Source: Rossellomorea orangium (GTDB taxonomy: Bacteria > Bacillota > Bacilli > Bacillales > Bacillaceae_B). Taken from it: 64,000 nucleotides of DNA. Both the position numbers and the translations under genes were made by a program. The first letter of the stretch is position 1. Each line of letters starts with the position of its first letter. Shown one piece after another: positions 8,101-16,798 of this stretch. The notes beneath the pieces are model-generated. The model did no database searches and was not told the origin of the DNA. It saw only the letters and a program-made list of their open reading frames with translations. The DNA lies in assembly GCF_019334305.1 (NCBI RefSeq), contig NZ_JAHWGH010000011.1, positions 1 through 64,000 of the forward strand, written 5' to 3'.

Positions 8101-9459
8101 TTGACGAATAAAGAACTGGCTGGAGTCCTATTGGAACGGTTTGGCGGTGCTGATAATATCGCAAGCTATGAACATTGCATGACGAGATTGAGAGTGAAGG
8201 TGTATAACGAAGAGCTCATCCAGAAAGCAGAGATTAAAAAGACGGAAGGCGTGCTCGGCTTTGTAGAGGATGAAACGTATCAAGTCATCCTTGGTCCCGG
8301 TAAAGTCAATAAAGTAACAGAAGAATTTGGTAAGCTTGTTTCAGCGGGGGCTGGGGACCTTGACCTGAAGGCACGGGCTGCAGAGCAGAAGGCTGATCTC
8401 AAGAAGAAAAACGCCACACCATTCAAACTGCTTCTCAGACGCGTGGCGAATATCTTCATTCCCCTGATCCCGGCGCTGATTGCGTCAGGATTGATCACAG
8501 GGTTCACAAAGTTCTTCGTACAGGCCGGATGGCTGAACGGGGAATCCCAGCTTGTCATGATGCTTTCCATCATCGGAAGCGGGTTATTCGGGTACCTCGG
8601 TATTCTTGTCGGGATGAATGCGGCGAAGGAATTCGGCGGCTCGGCTGCGCTTGGTGGTTTGGCCGGGATTCTGATCATTAACCCGGCGATTGGTGATGTG
8701 ACGCTGTTTGGAGAAAATCTATTGCCTGGCCGTGGCGGATTGATTGGTGTCTTGATTGCGGCCATCTTCATGGCTTTTGTAGAAAAGAACGTTCGAAAGG
8801 TCATCCCGCAGGCAATCGATATCATTGTGACGCCTACGATTGCGTTGCTTGTTACAGGTTTATTGACGTACACGGTATTTATGCCGGTCGGCGGTTTTAT
8901 TTCAGATGTGATCACGAATGGTCTTCTTTCCCTTATTGATATGGGCGGCATTGTTGCCGGGTTCGTCCTCGGTGCCACCTTCCTGCCTCTTGTCGTGACA
9001 GGATTGCATCAAGGATTGACACCTGTCCATTTGGAATTGATCAATACGATCGGGGACGATCCGCTATTACCGATCCTTGCCATGGGTGGAGCCGGTCAGG
9101 TTGGAGCGGCATTCGCCATTTTCATGAAAACGAAGAAGAAGAAGCTGAAGAGAGCAATCGGCGGGGCTCTGCCTGCCGGGATGCTTGGGATCGGGGAACC
9201 GTTGATCTTCGGTGTGACCCTACCATTAGGCCGACCGTTCCTGACCGCTTGTTTAGGTGCAGGATTCGGCGGTGCGTTCCAGGCATATTTCGATGTTGCA
9301 ACGTTTGCCATCGGGGTATCCGGTTTGCCGCTGATCTTCTTGGTCAATGCAGGCGAGATTCTCTATTATACTCTTGGACTATTGATTGCCTATGCAGCAG
9401 GTTTTGCGTTGACGTATCTGTTCGGGTTCAAAGATGAAATGGCGAGTGAGTTTGAATGA
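8101..9459 (+). CDS. murP: MurNAc-specific PTS transporter, EIIBC (MurP)
   Basis: A PTS permease of about 452 residues that imports and phosphorylates N-acetylmuramic acid, or MurNAc disaccharide when paired with MupG. The N-terminal EIIB domain (first ~85 residues) carries the phosphorylated Cys in YEHCMTRLR; the EIIC membrane domain follows (about 105-450, ten or so hydrophobic segments, with the GIGEPLIFG motif). No EIIA is fused, so a glucose-type EIIA encoded elsewhere must supply phosphate. The frame is open from an ATG at 8077 without a good ribosome binding site. AAAGGGGAAGG precedes the TTG at 8101, giving the usual family start (TNKELA). Confidence 0.92.
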   Translation: MTNKELAGVLLERFGGADNIASYEHCMTRLRVKVYNEELIQKAEIKKTEGVLGFVEDETYQVILGPGKVNKVTEEFGKLVSAGAGDLDLKARAAEQKADLKKKNATPFKLLLRRVANIFIPLIPALIASGLITGFTKFFVQAGWLNGESQLVMMLSIIGSGLFGYLGILVGMNAAKEFGGSAALGGLAGILIINPAIGDVTLFGENLLPGRGGLIGVLIAAIFMAFVEKNVRKVIPQAIDIIVTPTIALLVTGLLTYTVFMPVGGFISDVITNGLLSLIDMGGIVAGFVLGATFLPLVVTGLHQGLTPVHLELINTIGDDPLLPILAMGGAGQVGAAFAIFMKTKKKKLKRAIGGALPAGMLGIGEPLIFGVTLPLGRPFLTACLGAGFGGAFQAYFDVATFAIGVSGLPLIFLVNAGEILYYTLGLLIAYAAGFALTYLFGFKDEMASEFE

Positions 9460-10484
9460 TCGGAATTTCCGTTTATCTTTCCGATGAAGATGCTGAAGAA
9501 CGTATTCTTCGAGCCTCGTCATCGGGCATCAAGCTTGCCTTCACCTCTCTTCATATTCCGGAAGAATCAGGTGTAAGTCCTGAACGAGTTGGAGATCTTT
9601 TATCCCTTTTTAAAAGGAAGAGGTTTGAGGTGTTCGCCGATGTATCGAAGAAAACGCCAGGTATACTTGGACTCAATCGTTTTGAAGACCTGAAAGAGTT
9701 GGGCGTCACGTCCCTGAGGCTGGATGATGGATTCACGACGGAAGAGATGCTGGAATTGTCCAGTCAGTTTCAAATCGCCATCAATGCCAGCACCGTTGGA
9801 GAAAAAGAATTGAAGAAATGGATCGATAGCGGATTGAGACCTGGGAAAATGATTGCCTGGCATAATTTTTACCCGAAGCCGGAAACGGGGTTGGATGAGG
9901 AATATTTCCTCCAACAGCAGGCACTCTATGATTCTCTCTCGATTCCTGTCTATGCGTTTGTGCCAGGAGATGAAGACAAGCGGGGGCCGTTACATGTAGG
10001 GCTTCCTACTTTGGAAGATCATCGGGGGCAAAGTCCGTATGTCAGTGTCGTTCAATTGAAGCGGTGGGGCGTGACGGGTTTGTTTGTTGGAGATCCCGGC
10101 TGTTCCCCGGAACTTCTTCAAAAGCTCGAACACTTTGATCGGGAAGACGTCATCGAGCTTTCTTACGAAGGCAGCGGTGAAATAGAAGGGGAGTATCAGC
10201 TCCGGCCGGATCCGGGCCGCGATGTGCTGCGGTTGTTGGAAACAAGGACGAATGAGAGGGTGCCTCCATTGAACACGGTCGAACGGCCGCGGGGCACGAT
10301 TACCCGGGATAATGATTCCTATGGACGGTATCGAGGGGAAATGCAGATTGTCCGGCATGACCTGGATTGCAACCCAGCAGTCAATGTGATGGGGAGGATC
10401 CGTAAATCAGACCTTCCTCTGATTGAATCATGTCAACCAGGTCAAAAGCTCCGGTTGATAAGAGGGACGGACCTCGTAGAATAG
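9456..10484 (+). CDS. mupG: 6-phospho-N-acetylmuramidase MupG (DUF871 family)
   Basis: A 342-residue DUF871/MupG protein. In Staphylococcus aureus, MupG cleaves MurNAc-6P-GlcNAc taken up by MurP to MurNAc-6P plus GlcNAc. The TIM-barrel part (to about residue 235; GISVYLS, SLHIPEE, FADVS, LRLDDGF, INAST, HNFYPKPETGL, VGDPGCS) is followed by a cyclophilin-like C-terminal domain. Its start overlaps the murP stop (ATGA), so translation is coupled. The last seven residues (RGTDLVE) come from a copy of the dispersed GAGGGACGGACCTC repeat, so the native C-terminus may have been replaced. Confidence 0.9.
   Translation: MIGISVYLSDEDAEERILRASSSGIKLAFTSLHIPEESGVSPERVGDLLSLFKRKRFEVFADVSKKTPGILGLNRFEDLKELGVTSLRLDDGFTTEEMLELSSQFQIAINASTVGEKELKKWIDSGLRPGKMIAWHNFYPKPETGLDEEYFLQQQALYDSLSIPVYAFVPGDEDKRGPLHVGLPTLEDHRGQSPYVSVVQLKRWGVTGLFVGDPGCSPELLQKLEHFDREDVIELSYEGSGEIEGEYQLRPDPGRDVLRLLETRTNERVPPLNTVERPRGTITRDNDSYGRYRGEMQIVRHDLDCNPAVNVMGRIRKSDLPLIESCQPGQKLRLIRGTDLVE
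10462..10475 (+). repeat. GAGGGACGGACCTC repeat inside the mupG 3' end
   Basis: An exact copy of the 14-base element, translated as part of the MupG C-terminus, nine bases before the stop codon begins. Confidence 0.6.
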
Positions 10485-10490
10485 TGATGG

Positions 10491-10527
10491 TAAGAGCATG
10501 AGATGAAAAATCATGCTCTTTTTTTAT
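10491..10527 (+). terminator. terminator of the murQ-murP-mupG operon
   Basis: AAGAGCATGA pairs with TCATGCTCTT around a GATGAAAAA loop and is followed by seven Ts. Confidence 0.9.
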
Positions 10528-10643
10528 TCTCCCGGTTGGTTTTCATTACATTTTAAAGATAGTAACCGAAATCCCCTTTTTTTCTGTTATGATAATATCA
10601 ACGAATATTTCGACAATAACCGGAATGAAGGGAATGCCAATCA

Positions 10644-11765
10644 ATGACTAGTGCTTCAACCATGCTGATACAATACCTTGAGGATCATTCAGATGAATTT
10701 TTACATAATTGGCTGAAAGATATCGTGATTTCAGAAAGCGACATCTATAAAGAAGAAGTGTTGAACAATGGAGTGAAGATGTTTCAATTAGTGAAGCGTG
10801 CGATTGAGAAACCCCTCAGCGAAGAAGAAATCACAGCCCTTGCCCACAAGACGGCATTGGAACGGGTCAATGCCAAAGTGAATATCAGTGAGTTTGTCTA
10901 CAATGTGAACATAGGGAAGAGCATCATTATTAAATGGGTGAGTAATTCCGGGATCGAGCTTCGGGAGTTACAGCCGTTGATTGAGGATATCAATGCGCTA
11001 TTCGACCGTTTTTCTTATCTTGCCGTGAGAAAGTATACGGAAATCAAAGAAAAGCAGCTTCAGGAGAAAGAGCTGTATATCGATCAAACCCATAAGGAAA
11101 GGCTGACGATCCTTGGACAGATGAGCTCGAGCTTTGTACATGAATTCAGGAATCCGTTAACGTCCATCATCGGGTTCACGAAGCTCTTGCAGAACGGCTA
11201 TCCTGATCTGCCGTACCTGGATATTATGCAGCATGAGCTCGAGCAATTGAATTACCGCATCTCTCAATTCCTCCACGTATCGAGGAAGGATTTGATTGAT
11301 AGTACGAGGGAAGAGATCATTCTTACCCATCACTTGGAAGAGACGATCGAGTTCTTGTATCCGAGCCTCCTGGATGGGGACGTTTCCATCGAATTCAATT
11401 GTGAAGATGATATCAAAGTGCTGGCTAACGGAGATGAACTAAGGCAGGTATTTCTGAATCTCATCATGAACTCCATCGACGCCCTTCAGGAAGTGGAGGG
11501 TCATAGACAGATCAATGTGTGCTGCAGTGTGAAAGAAGGCAGGACGAATTTGAGGATTGCAAACAATGGTCCACGGATCAAAGAAGAGACGATCGAAGCG
11601 ATCTTTGAACCATTTTATACAACCAAGGACCTCGGAACGGGAATCGGTCTTTATATTTGTAAAAAACTGATTGAAAAACATGGGGGAAGTATCAGCTGTC
11701 AGTCAGATGAGGAATGGACGACGTTTACGATTGGTATTCCGGTTGAATCAAATGTAGCGATGTAA
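10644..11765 (+). CDS. orphan sensor histidine kinase (sporulation-kinase-like)
   Basis: A cytoplasmic 373-residue kinase without membrane segments. Residues 1-140 form an all-helical sensor resembling the HisK_N domain found in Bacillus sporulation-type kinases. The dimerisation H-box follows (SSSFVHEFRNPLTSIIGF, phosphorylated His), then the ATPase domain with N-box (FLNLIMNSIDAL), G1 (LRIANNGPRI) and F/G2 (IFEPFYTTKDLGTGIGLYI). No response regulator is adjacent, as is usual for kinases feeding the Spo0F/Spo0A phosphorelay. That role is inferred from architecture only. The ATG at 10644 has GAAGGGA at about 10 bases. It converges on ugd with a shared terminator. Confidence 0.85.
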   Translation: MTSASTMLIQYLEDHSDEFLHNWLKDIVISESDIYKEEVLNNGVKMFQLVKRAIEKPLSEEEITALAHKTALERVNAKVNISEFVYNVNIGKSIIIKWVSNSGIELRELQPLIEDINALFDRFSYLAVRKYTEIKEKQLQEKELYIDQTHKERLTILGQMSSSFVHEFRNPLTSIIGFTKLLQNGYPDLPYLDIMQHELEQLNYRISQFLHVSRKDLIDSTREEIILTHHLEETIEFLYPSLLDGDVSIEFNCEDDIKVLANGDELRQVFLNLIMNSIDALQEVEGHRQINVCCSVKEGRTNLRIANNGPRIKEETIEAIFEPFYTTKDLGTGIGLYICKKLIEKHGGSISCQSDEEWTTFTIGIPVESNVAM

Positions 11766-11766
11766 A

Positions 11767-11803
11767 AATAACACCTCATTCACTTGAATGAGGTGTTTTG
11801 ATA
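11767..11803. terminator. bidirectional terminator shared by the kinase gene and ugd
   Basis: ACACCTCATTC and GAATGAGGTGT form a perfect 11-bp stem with an ACTT loop, flanked by A-rich and T-rich sides. It starts right after the kinase stop codon. On the minus strand it overlaps the last codons of ugd (stop at 11776-11778). Confidence 0.85.
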
Positions 11804-13116
11804 GTGGAATGGAGGACTGGGGGTCTGCCGATGGAATAATAATCGATGGCAGCAGACTCAGCTTCATCCAGGGAAAAGCAATTCCGTCCGTCAAATAGAA
11901 TCGGGGTTTTCATCAGCCTGGAAATGGTTTTCAGTCGCAGGACCTTAAATTCTTCCCATTCCGTCGCAATGAATAACATATCCTGATCCTCAATGGCATC
12001 AAAGCAATTGTCGGCGTATGTCACACTATCCCCAAGGATGGCTTTCGCATTTTCCTGGGCTACGGGATCGTATACGGTCACCCCGACTCCTTCGTCCACT
12101 AAACGTTTGATTATTTCCATGGAGGCAGCCTCCCGGATGTCGTCTGTATTCGGTTTGAAGGAAAGCCCCAATAACCCTGCCCGCTTTCCTGTTAAATTCT
12201 TTACAACCTCTTTCGCCTTTTCTACCAACTTTACCTGTTGTTTCGAATTGACGTGAATGACAGATTCCAGAAGGTCGAACTCATGCTCCATCTCACCTGC
12301 CATTTGAACGAGGGCATTGGTATCTTTCGGGAAGCATGAACCTCCATAGCCAATCCCGGCCTGCAGGAAAGAAGAGCCAATCCGCTGATCCATTCCCATC
12401 CCTTTTGTCACATCCTCCACGTTGGCCCCGAGCTTTTCACACAGATTGGCGATTTCATTGATGAAGCTGATCTTTGTTGCCAAAAATGCGTTCGATGAAT
12501 ATTTAATCATTTCAGCACTTTCAATAGAGGTGTGTAAAACCGGCACCTCGAAAGGTGCGACCATCTCTTCAAGTTTCCTTGCTGTATAGTCGTCCTCTGT
12601 GCCGATGACGATCCGGTCACCGTTGAATGTATCATGAATGGCTGAGCCTTCCCTTAAAAATTCAGGATTTGAAGCCACTCTAAAACTGCCGGCTGAACTG
12701 GCATGAGCGTCCAACCAGAAACTCATCTTGCGATTGGTTCCGACTGGTACAGTACTCTTTGTTACTACGATCGTACCGTCTCTCCGGACATTTGATCCGA
12801 TTTTTTCTGCCACATCTTGAAGGGCTGAAAGATCCGCTGAACCATCTGGACGGGAAGGGGTTCCGACGGCAATGATGATGATTTCTGCCTTGTCACAGGC
12901 GGTTTGATAATCTGTCGTAAAGGAAAGGTTTCCGGATCTCGCATTTTTCTGCAGTAAACCTTCTAAACCCGGTTCGTAAATAGGGGACCGGCCACTTCTT
13001 AACATCTCTACTTTCTCTCTGTTTGTGTCGAGACAAATGACGTGATGACCAATTTCCGCGAGACATGCCCCTGTGACCAGGCCGACGTATCCCGTTCCAA
13101 TCACGGATACATTCAT
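11776..13116 (-). CDS. UDP-glucose 6-dehydrogenase
   Basis: A 446-residue enzyme that oxidises UDP-glucose to UDP-glucuronate with two NAD+ (Ugd/TuaD family). The N-terminal Rossmann motif is VIGTGYVGLVTGACLAEIGH, followed by STVPVGT and NPEFLREGSAIHD; the catalytic Cys lies in GYGGSCFPKD and the C-terminal UDP-binding part includes GLSFKPNTDDIREAAS. The ATG at 13116 has AGGAGG at about 7 bases and overlaps the gtaB stop (ATGA), so the two are co-translated. The product feeds exopolysaccharide or teichuronic-acid-type polymers; no polymerisation genes are nearby. The final codons lie in the terminator hairpin. Confidence 0.95.
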   Translation of the reverse strand: MNVSVIGTGYVGLVTGACLAEIGHHVICLDTNREKVEMLRSGRSPIYEPGLEGLLQKNARSGNLSFTTDYQTACDKAEIIIIAVGTPSRPDGSADLSALQDVAEKIGSNVRRDGTIVVTKSTVPVGTNRKMSFWLDAHASSAGSFRVASNPEFLREGSAIHDTFNGDRIVIGTEDDYTARKLEEMVAPFEVPVLHTSIESAEMIKYSSNAFLATKISFINEIANLCEKLGANVEDVTKGMGMDQRIGSSFLQAGIGYGGSCFPKDTNALVQMAGEMEHEFDLLESVIHVNSKQQVKLVEKAKEVVKNLTGKRAGLLGLSFKPNTDDIREAASMEIIKRLVDEGVGVTVYDPVAQENAKAILGDSVTYADNCFDAIEDQDMLFIATEWEEFKVLRLKTISRLMKTPILFDGRNCFSLDEAESAAIDYYSIGRPPVLHSTIKTPHSSE

Positions 13117-14054
13117 TCCGTTCCCTCCTTTTCCAGTAACTCTTTCAAATAGGATGTTAAAGACGATTTTAGTTCCGGCCTCTTCATCGCACATTCGATT
13201 GTCGCTTTAATGAATCCAAACTTATCACCGATGTCATAACGATCGCCGTTGAACACTTTGGCATACATGGCGTGCTCCTGATTATAGTCGTTCAAGGCGT
13301 CGGTCAATTGAAATTCCCCGCCTGCCCCGATTTGCATTCGTTCTAAATAAGAAAAGATATCAGGAGTCAGAATGTATCTTCCCATGATGGCAAGGCGTGA
13401 GGGAGCTTCATGGGGAAGCGGCTTTTCGATGAGTCCGCGGATTTTACAGATGCGATCTTCTTCCGTTTTTTTCGTTTGGAAAGGATGGACAATTCCATAC
13501 TTTGATACGTCTTCGTCCTTCACTTCCTGAACCCCGATGATGGGAGCCTGAAGCTCATTATAGGAGTCAATCAGCTGACTGACACAGGGCTGTTCAGAGA
13601 GGATCATATCGTCACCAAGCATGACGGCAAAGGGGTCATCCCCGATGAAGGAACGTGCACACAGGACGGCGTGGCCCAATCCAAGGGGCTCCTTCTGCCT
13701 GATATAATGGATGTTTGCAAGATTTGCTATCGACTGGACTTCCTCAAGGGCGTCCCATTTTTCTTTCTTCTCCAATGTCGCTTCTAACTCATACGATTTA
13801 TCAAAGTGATCCTCGATACTCCTTTTGCCTCGCCCGGTAATGATGATGATGTCAGTAATACCGGAATGTACAGCCTCTTCTATGATGTATTGAATCGTTG
13901 GTTTATCGACGATCGGAAGCATTTCCTTCGGTTGGGCCTTCGTGGCCGGTAGAAATCTAGTACCGAGTCCCGCTGCAGGGATGATGGCTTTCGTGACTTT
14001 CTTCTTCTTGGGTAAGGATGATGATAATAATAAGGAGAGATCGGATTGTATCAT
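13113..14054 (-). CDS. gtaB: UTP-glucose-1-phosphate uridylyltransferase
   Basis: A GalU/GtaB enzyme of 313 residues that makes UDP-glucose from UTP and glucose-1-phosphate. The nucleotide-binding signature AAGLGTRFLPATKAQPKEMLPI, YIIEEAV, the GLGHAVLCA loop and EKP/GRYIL segments are intact. The chosen ATG (14054) has GGAGGTG at 6 bases; the upstream in-frame GTG (14063) overlaps that site. This gives about 19 extra residues, including a Ser/Leu stretch and KKKK, ahead of the usual KAIIPAAG start, which is unusual for the family. UDP-glucose also links to the Leloir genes at 26-33 kb. It is first in the gtaB-ugd operon. Confidence 0.95.
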   Translation of the reverse strand: MIQSDLSLLLSSSLPKKKKVTKAIIPAAGLGTRFLPATKAQPKEMLPIVDKPTIQYIIEEAVHSGITDIIIITGRGKRSIEDHFDKSYELEATLEKKEKWDALEEVQSIANLANIHYIRQKEPLGLGHAVLCARSFIGDDPFAVMLGDDMILSEQPCVSQLIDSYNELQAPIIGVQEVKDEDVSKYGIVHPFQTKKTEEDRICKIRGLIEKPLPHEAPSRLAIMGRYILTPDIFSYLERMQIGAGGEFQLTDALNDYNQEHAMYAKVFNGDRYDIGDKFGFIKATIECAMKRPELKSSLTSYLKELLEKEGTE

Positions 14055-14171
14055 TCTTTGCACCTCCGAAAATATGTATCTTCTTCTATATTATCAGAGG
14101 AGGGGGCAGGATATCCCTTGGGAAAGGTTGGTTTTACGAAGAATTTACATAGAGTATGGGAGAGGGGGTTT

Positions 14172-14330
14172 TTGATAAGACTGAAGAGGATCATTAGTGG
14201 AGGTCAGGTGATATCCGTGAAGGAAGAGGGCAGTCTATTCGTTGGTTTGTATTGGGGAGTGGTCTTCAGTATTCCAATTCGGATTTCGATATTTGGATGG
14301 ATAAAGATGTGGCAGAGGGTGATGGGGTAA
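14172..14330 (+). CDS. possible small single-span membrane protein
   Basis: An open frame of up to 52 codons (TTG at 14172) ends at TAA 14328-14330. The C-terminal part, KEEGSLFVGLYWGVVFSIPI and onward through a GWI segment, is a clear hydrophobic span with basic ends. The start is uncertain: GAGGGGG is only 3 bases from the TTG, while GGAGGTCAGGTGAT overlaps in-frame GTGs at 14208 and 14217 (40 or 37 residues). It lies alone between divergent and convergent genes. No homologue is recognised. Hydrophobic composition plus an SD-like site are the only support. Confidence 0.4.
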   Translation: MIRLKRIISGGQVISVKEEGSLFVGLYWGVVFSIPIRISIFGWIKMWQRVMG

Positions 14331-14344
14331 AGGGAAATCTATAA

Positions 14345-14382
14345 AAGTAAAAACCCCACTGAATTTTCATCAAATGGGGTTA
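14345..14382 (-). terminator. terminator of the second GGDEF-EAL gene
   Basis: On the minus strand, AACCCCATTTG pairs with the GTGGGGTT arm and is followed by TTTACTTTT. It lies just past the stop codon at 14393. Confidence 0.75.
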
Positions 14383-14392
14383 ATCCAGCTAT

Positions 14393-16798
14393 TTATACGG
14401 CCGCGCCTTTTTGCTCTAACATAAACTCACTTAGTTCCTCTGCAGGAACCGGCCTGCTGAAATAATACCCTTGCGCATACTCACATTGTAACTCCTTCAG
14501 CCACTCCAATTGGGATTCCGTCTCCACACCTTCCGCCACGATGGCCAGTTTCAAATGCTTGGCCATGGCATGAATCGCTGAAACGATCGCTTTGTTGGAC
14601 TCATTATCATCGAGTCCCATAATGAAGCTCCGATCGATCTTCAACGTCTGTATCGAGAATTTCTGCAGGTAGCTTAATGAGCTGTACTCGATGCCGAAAT
14701 CATCGATGGCGATGGAGACACCGATCTCACGCAGGGCATTCAGTTTCGCCAAAGCTTCCTCCACATGGTGCATGGTCGTGCTCTCGGTGACTTCGAGCTC
14801 GATAAGGGAAGGGTGAACCTCATATGTTCGAATGACGTTCCGTACCATTTCCACAAAAGTGGCATCATGAAACTGCCTGGAGGAAACATTGATGGATACC
14901 TTGAATTCATAGCCCTCCTGGATCCATTTCTTAAGCTGTTTGCATGCTTCGATCAGAATGCGTTCCCCAAGGGGGATGATCAAGCCGGTTTCCTCTGCCA
15001 GGGGAATGAAATCTGCGGGTGAAATCAGTCCTTTCGCCGGATGGTTCCATCTAATCAATGCTTCTACCCCGACGATAAGGTTCGTCGTCAATGAAAGCTG
15101 CGGCTGATAATACAACTCGAACTCTTCATGGACCAGAGCTTTTCGAAGGTTTTCTTCAAGTTCGATCGGATTGATCCCTTTCTCCTCAAGCTGATCGGAA
15201 AAGAGTAGCTGATACGCTCCTTCGCTCTTTTTCATCGTATACATGGCGATATCCGCCTTTTTCAATAGGGTGGAAAGATCACGGCCATCCTGGGGATAGA
15301 GGGAGATCCCGATGGACGTGCTTGTCATGATTTCATGTCCGCCTATGTCAAAAGGCGTCTTCAGGCTTTCGTGAATCGCTGCCGCCATCTTATGGACGTC
15401 ACCCCTATTATCGATGGACGGAAGCAGGATGATGAACTCGTCCCCGCTCATCCGCGCGATGAAGCCTTTCGCCCCCAACACCTTTACGCATCTTTTTCCC
15501 ACCCGGGAGATGAGTTCATCGCCATACCCATGTCCCAATGTGTCATTGACGATCTTGAAGCGGTTCAGGTCAAGGAGAAGGATGGCCATCTGGTCATGAC
15601 CTTGTTGAACCTTTTTCTCAAATTCTTCATTGAAATAGCGTCTGTTCGGCAATCCGGTGAGTTCATCGTGAAAGGCAAGATACTGAATTTGTTTCTTGTC
15701 GCGGATGGCTTCGGTTATGTCCGTCGCTAATACGTGGGCACCCGTCACTTCTCCATCGAGATAGATCGGCACCACGATGACCTGGATGGACATAATGTGC
15801 CCTTTCCGGTGTGGGAACTCCATTTCGAATTTTGACGCTTTCCCAATTAAGGATGCCTGGAACGCCGACTGAATCTGTTCTAAATCTTTATCCATCACAT
15901 AGGTGCGGAACCCTTTGCCCACAATCTCTTTTATAGAATAACCCGTCATGTCCGCAGCCCGCTCATTTGCCTCCACGATGATGGCATCCCGGTTATACGT
16001 GAAGATGGCGGAAAGATTATTCTCGTATAAAGATTTGTATTCCTGTTCCTTTTCATAAATCTCTTTCATCTGCTTTTTATGTAGATCATTGGCTAAATGG
16101 TCCGGTATGAACCAAAGGATAAGCAGGATGGCCATTTCAATAATGAAGGGAATCAGATGATTATTTTCCACAAGGGAAAGATACGACCCGTATTTCTCAG
16201 GAGAAAGCAGGGAGTAAGCTGTCAGGTAGGTAATGCCGGAGAAACCAAGGCCCATCACAATACTCCAAAAGGCATGCTGCTTACTCGTATACGAACTGCT
16301 TTCCTGATTATTGAGCTGCAGAAGCATCCGGAAAAAAGGGAAGGTCACACCAAGTGTCATCAGGATCGTCAAGCAGATATACATCGGTTTGAATGCGACA
16401 TAGGGATAAATCAATCCAACATAAGTGGCAAAATTCCCCGCCATCATAATTAGGGAAAATATGAACCCACCCATGATAAAGTTCACTTTATCCGTATTCA
16501 CATCCTGGAAAAGACGGAGGGACAGATAGATACTGAAAAAACAAATCACTAAAAAAATCGGAGCGAAATAAAAGAAGCGCTGGATGAAGATTTCATATGA
16601 AACCATCAACGTAACAGAAGCGTGGAGCAGGCAATAAAAAATCGTATAAATAAAGGAAGGAAGAAACAATTCCCTTTTGCTCAGCACTTGCTTTTGACCG
16701 TTTCGCTTAAAGGCTTCCTTCAGTGCAAGATAGCTACAGCCAGCCGATAAGAGGATGCTCATTATTAAATTGATGGATATCACCAGAAAACCAGTCAT
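14393..16798 (-). CDS. membrane PAS-GGDEF-EAL c-di-GMP protein with MHYT-like sensor
   Basis: An 801-residue protein. Seven hydrophobic spans fill residues ~1-240, then PAS (~255-370), GGDEF (~375-535) and EAL (~545-795). The spans resemble an MHYT sensor (GLGFSGITYLT, AGNFATYVGL) but lack the Met-His pairs that bind metal in that family. The GGDEF site reads SGDEF, so cyclase activity may be weak or absent. The EAL site keeps EALIRW, NVSSRQF, EVTES, KIDRSF and AEGVET, but its loop-6 motif is DDFGIEYSS instead of DDFGTGYSS. The ATG at 16798 has GGAGG at 5 bases; the longer open frame upstream runs through the intergenic repeats and is not coding. Confidence 0.9.
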   Translation of the reverse strand: MTGFLVISINLIMSILLSAGCSYLALKEAFKRNGQKQVLSKRELFLPSFIYTIFYCLLHASVTLMVSYEIFIQRFFYFAPIFLVICFFSIYLSLRLFQDVNTDKVNFIMGGFIFSLIMMAGNFATYVGLIYPYVAFKPMYICLTILMTLGVTFPFFRMLLQLNNQESSSYTSKQHAFWSIVMGLGFSGITYLTAYSLLSPEKYGSYLSLVENNHLIPFIIEMAILLILWFIPDHLANDLHKKQMKEIYEKEQEYKSLYENNLSAIFTYNRDAIIVEANERAADMTGYSIKEIVGKGFRTYVMDKDLEQIQSAFQASLIGKASKFEMEFPHRKGHIMSIQVIVVPIYLDGEVTGAHVLATDITEAIRDKKQIQYLAFHDELTGLPNRRYFNEEFEKKVQQGHDQMAILLLDLNRFKIVNDTLGHGYGDELISRVGKRCVKVLGAKGFIARMSGDEFIILLPSIDNRGDVHKMAAAIHESLKTPFDIGGHEIMTSTSIGISLYPQDGRDLSTLLKKADIAMYTMKKSEGAYQLLFSDQLEEKGINPIELEENLRKALVHEEFELYYQPQLSLTTNLIVGVEALIRWNHPAKGLISPADFIPLAEETGLIIPLGERILIEACKQLKKWIQEGYEFKVSINVSSRQFHDATFVEMVRNVIRTYEVHPSLIELEVTESTTMHHVEEALAKLNALREIGVSIAIDDFGIEYSSLSYLQKFSIQTLKIDRSFIMGLDDNESNKAIVSAIHAMAKHLKLAIVAEGVETESQLEWLKELQCEYAQGYYFSRPVPAEELSEFMLEQKGAAV

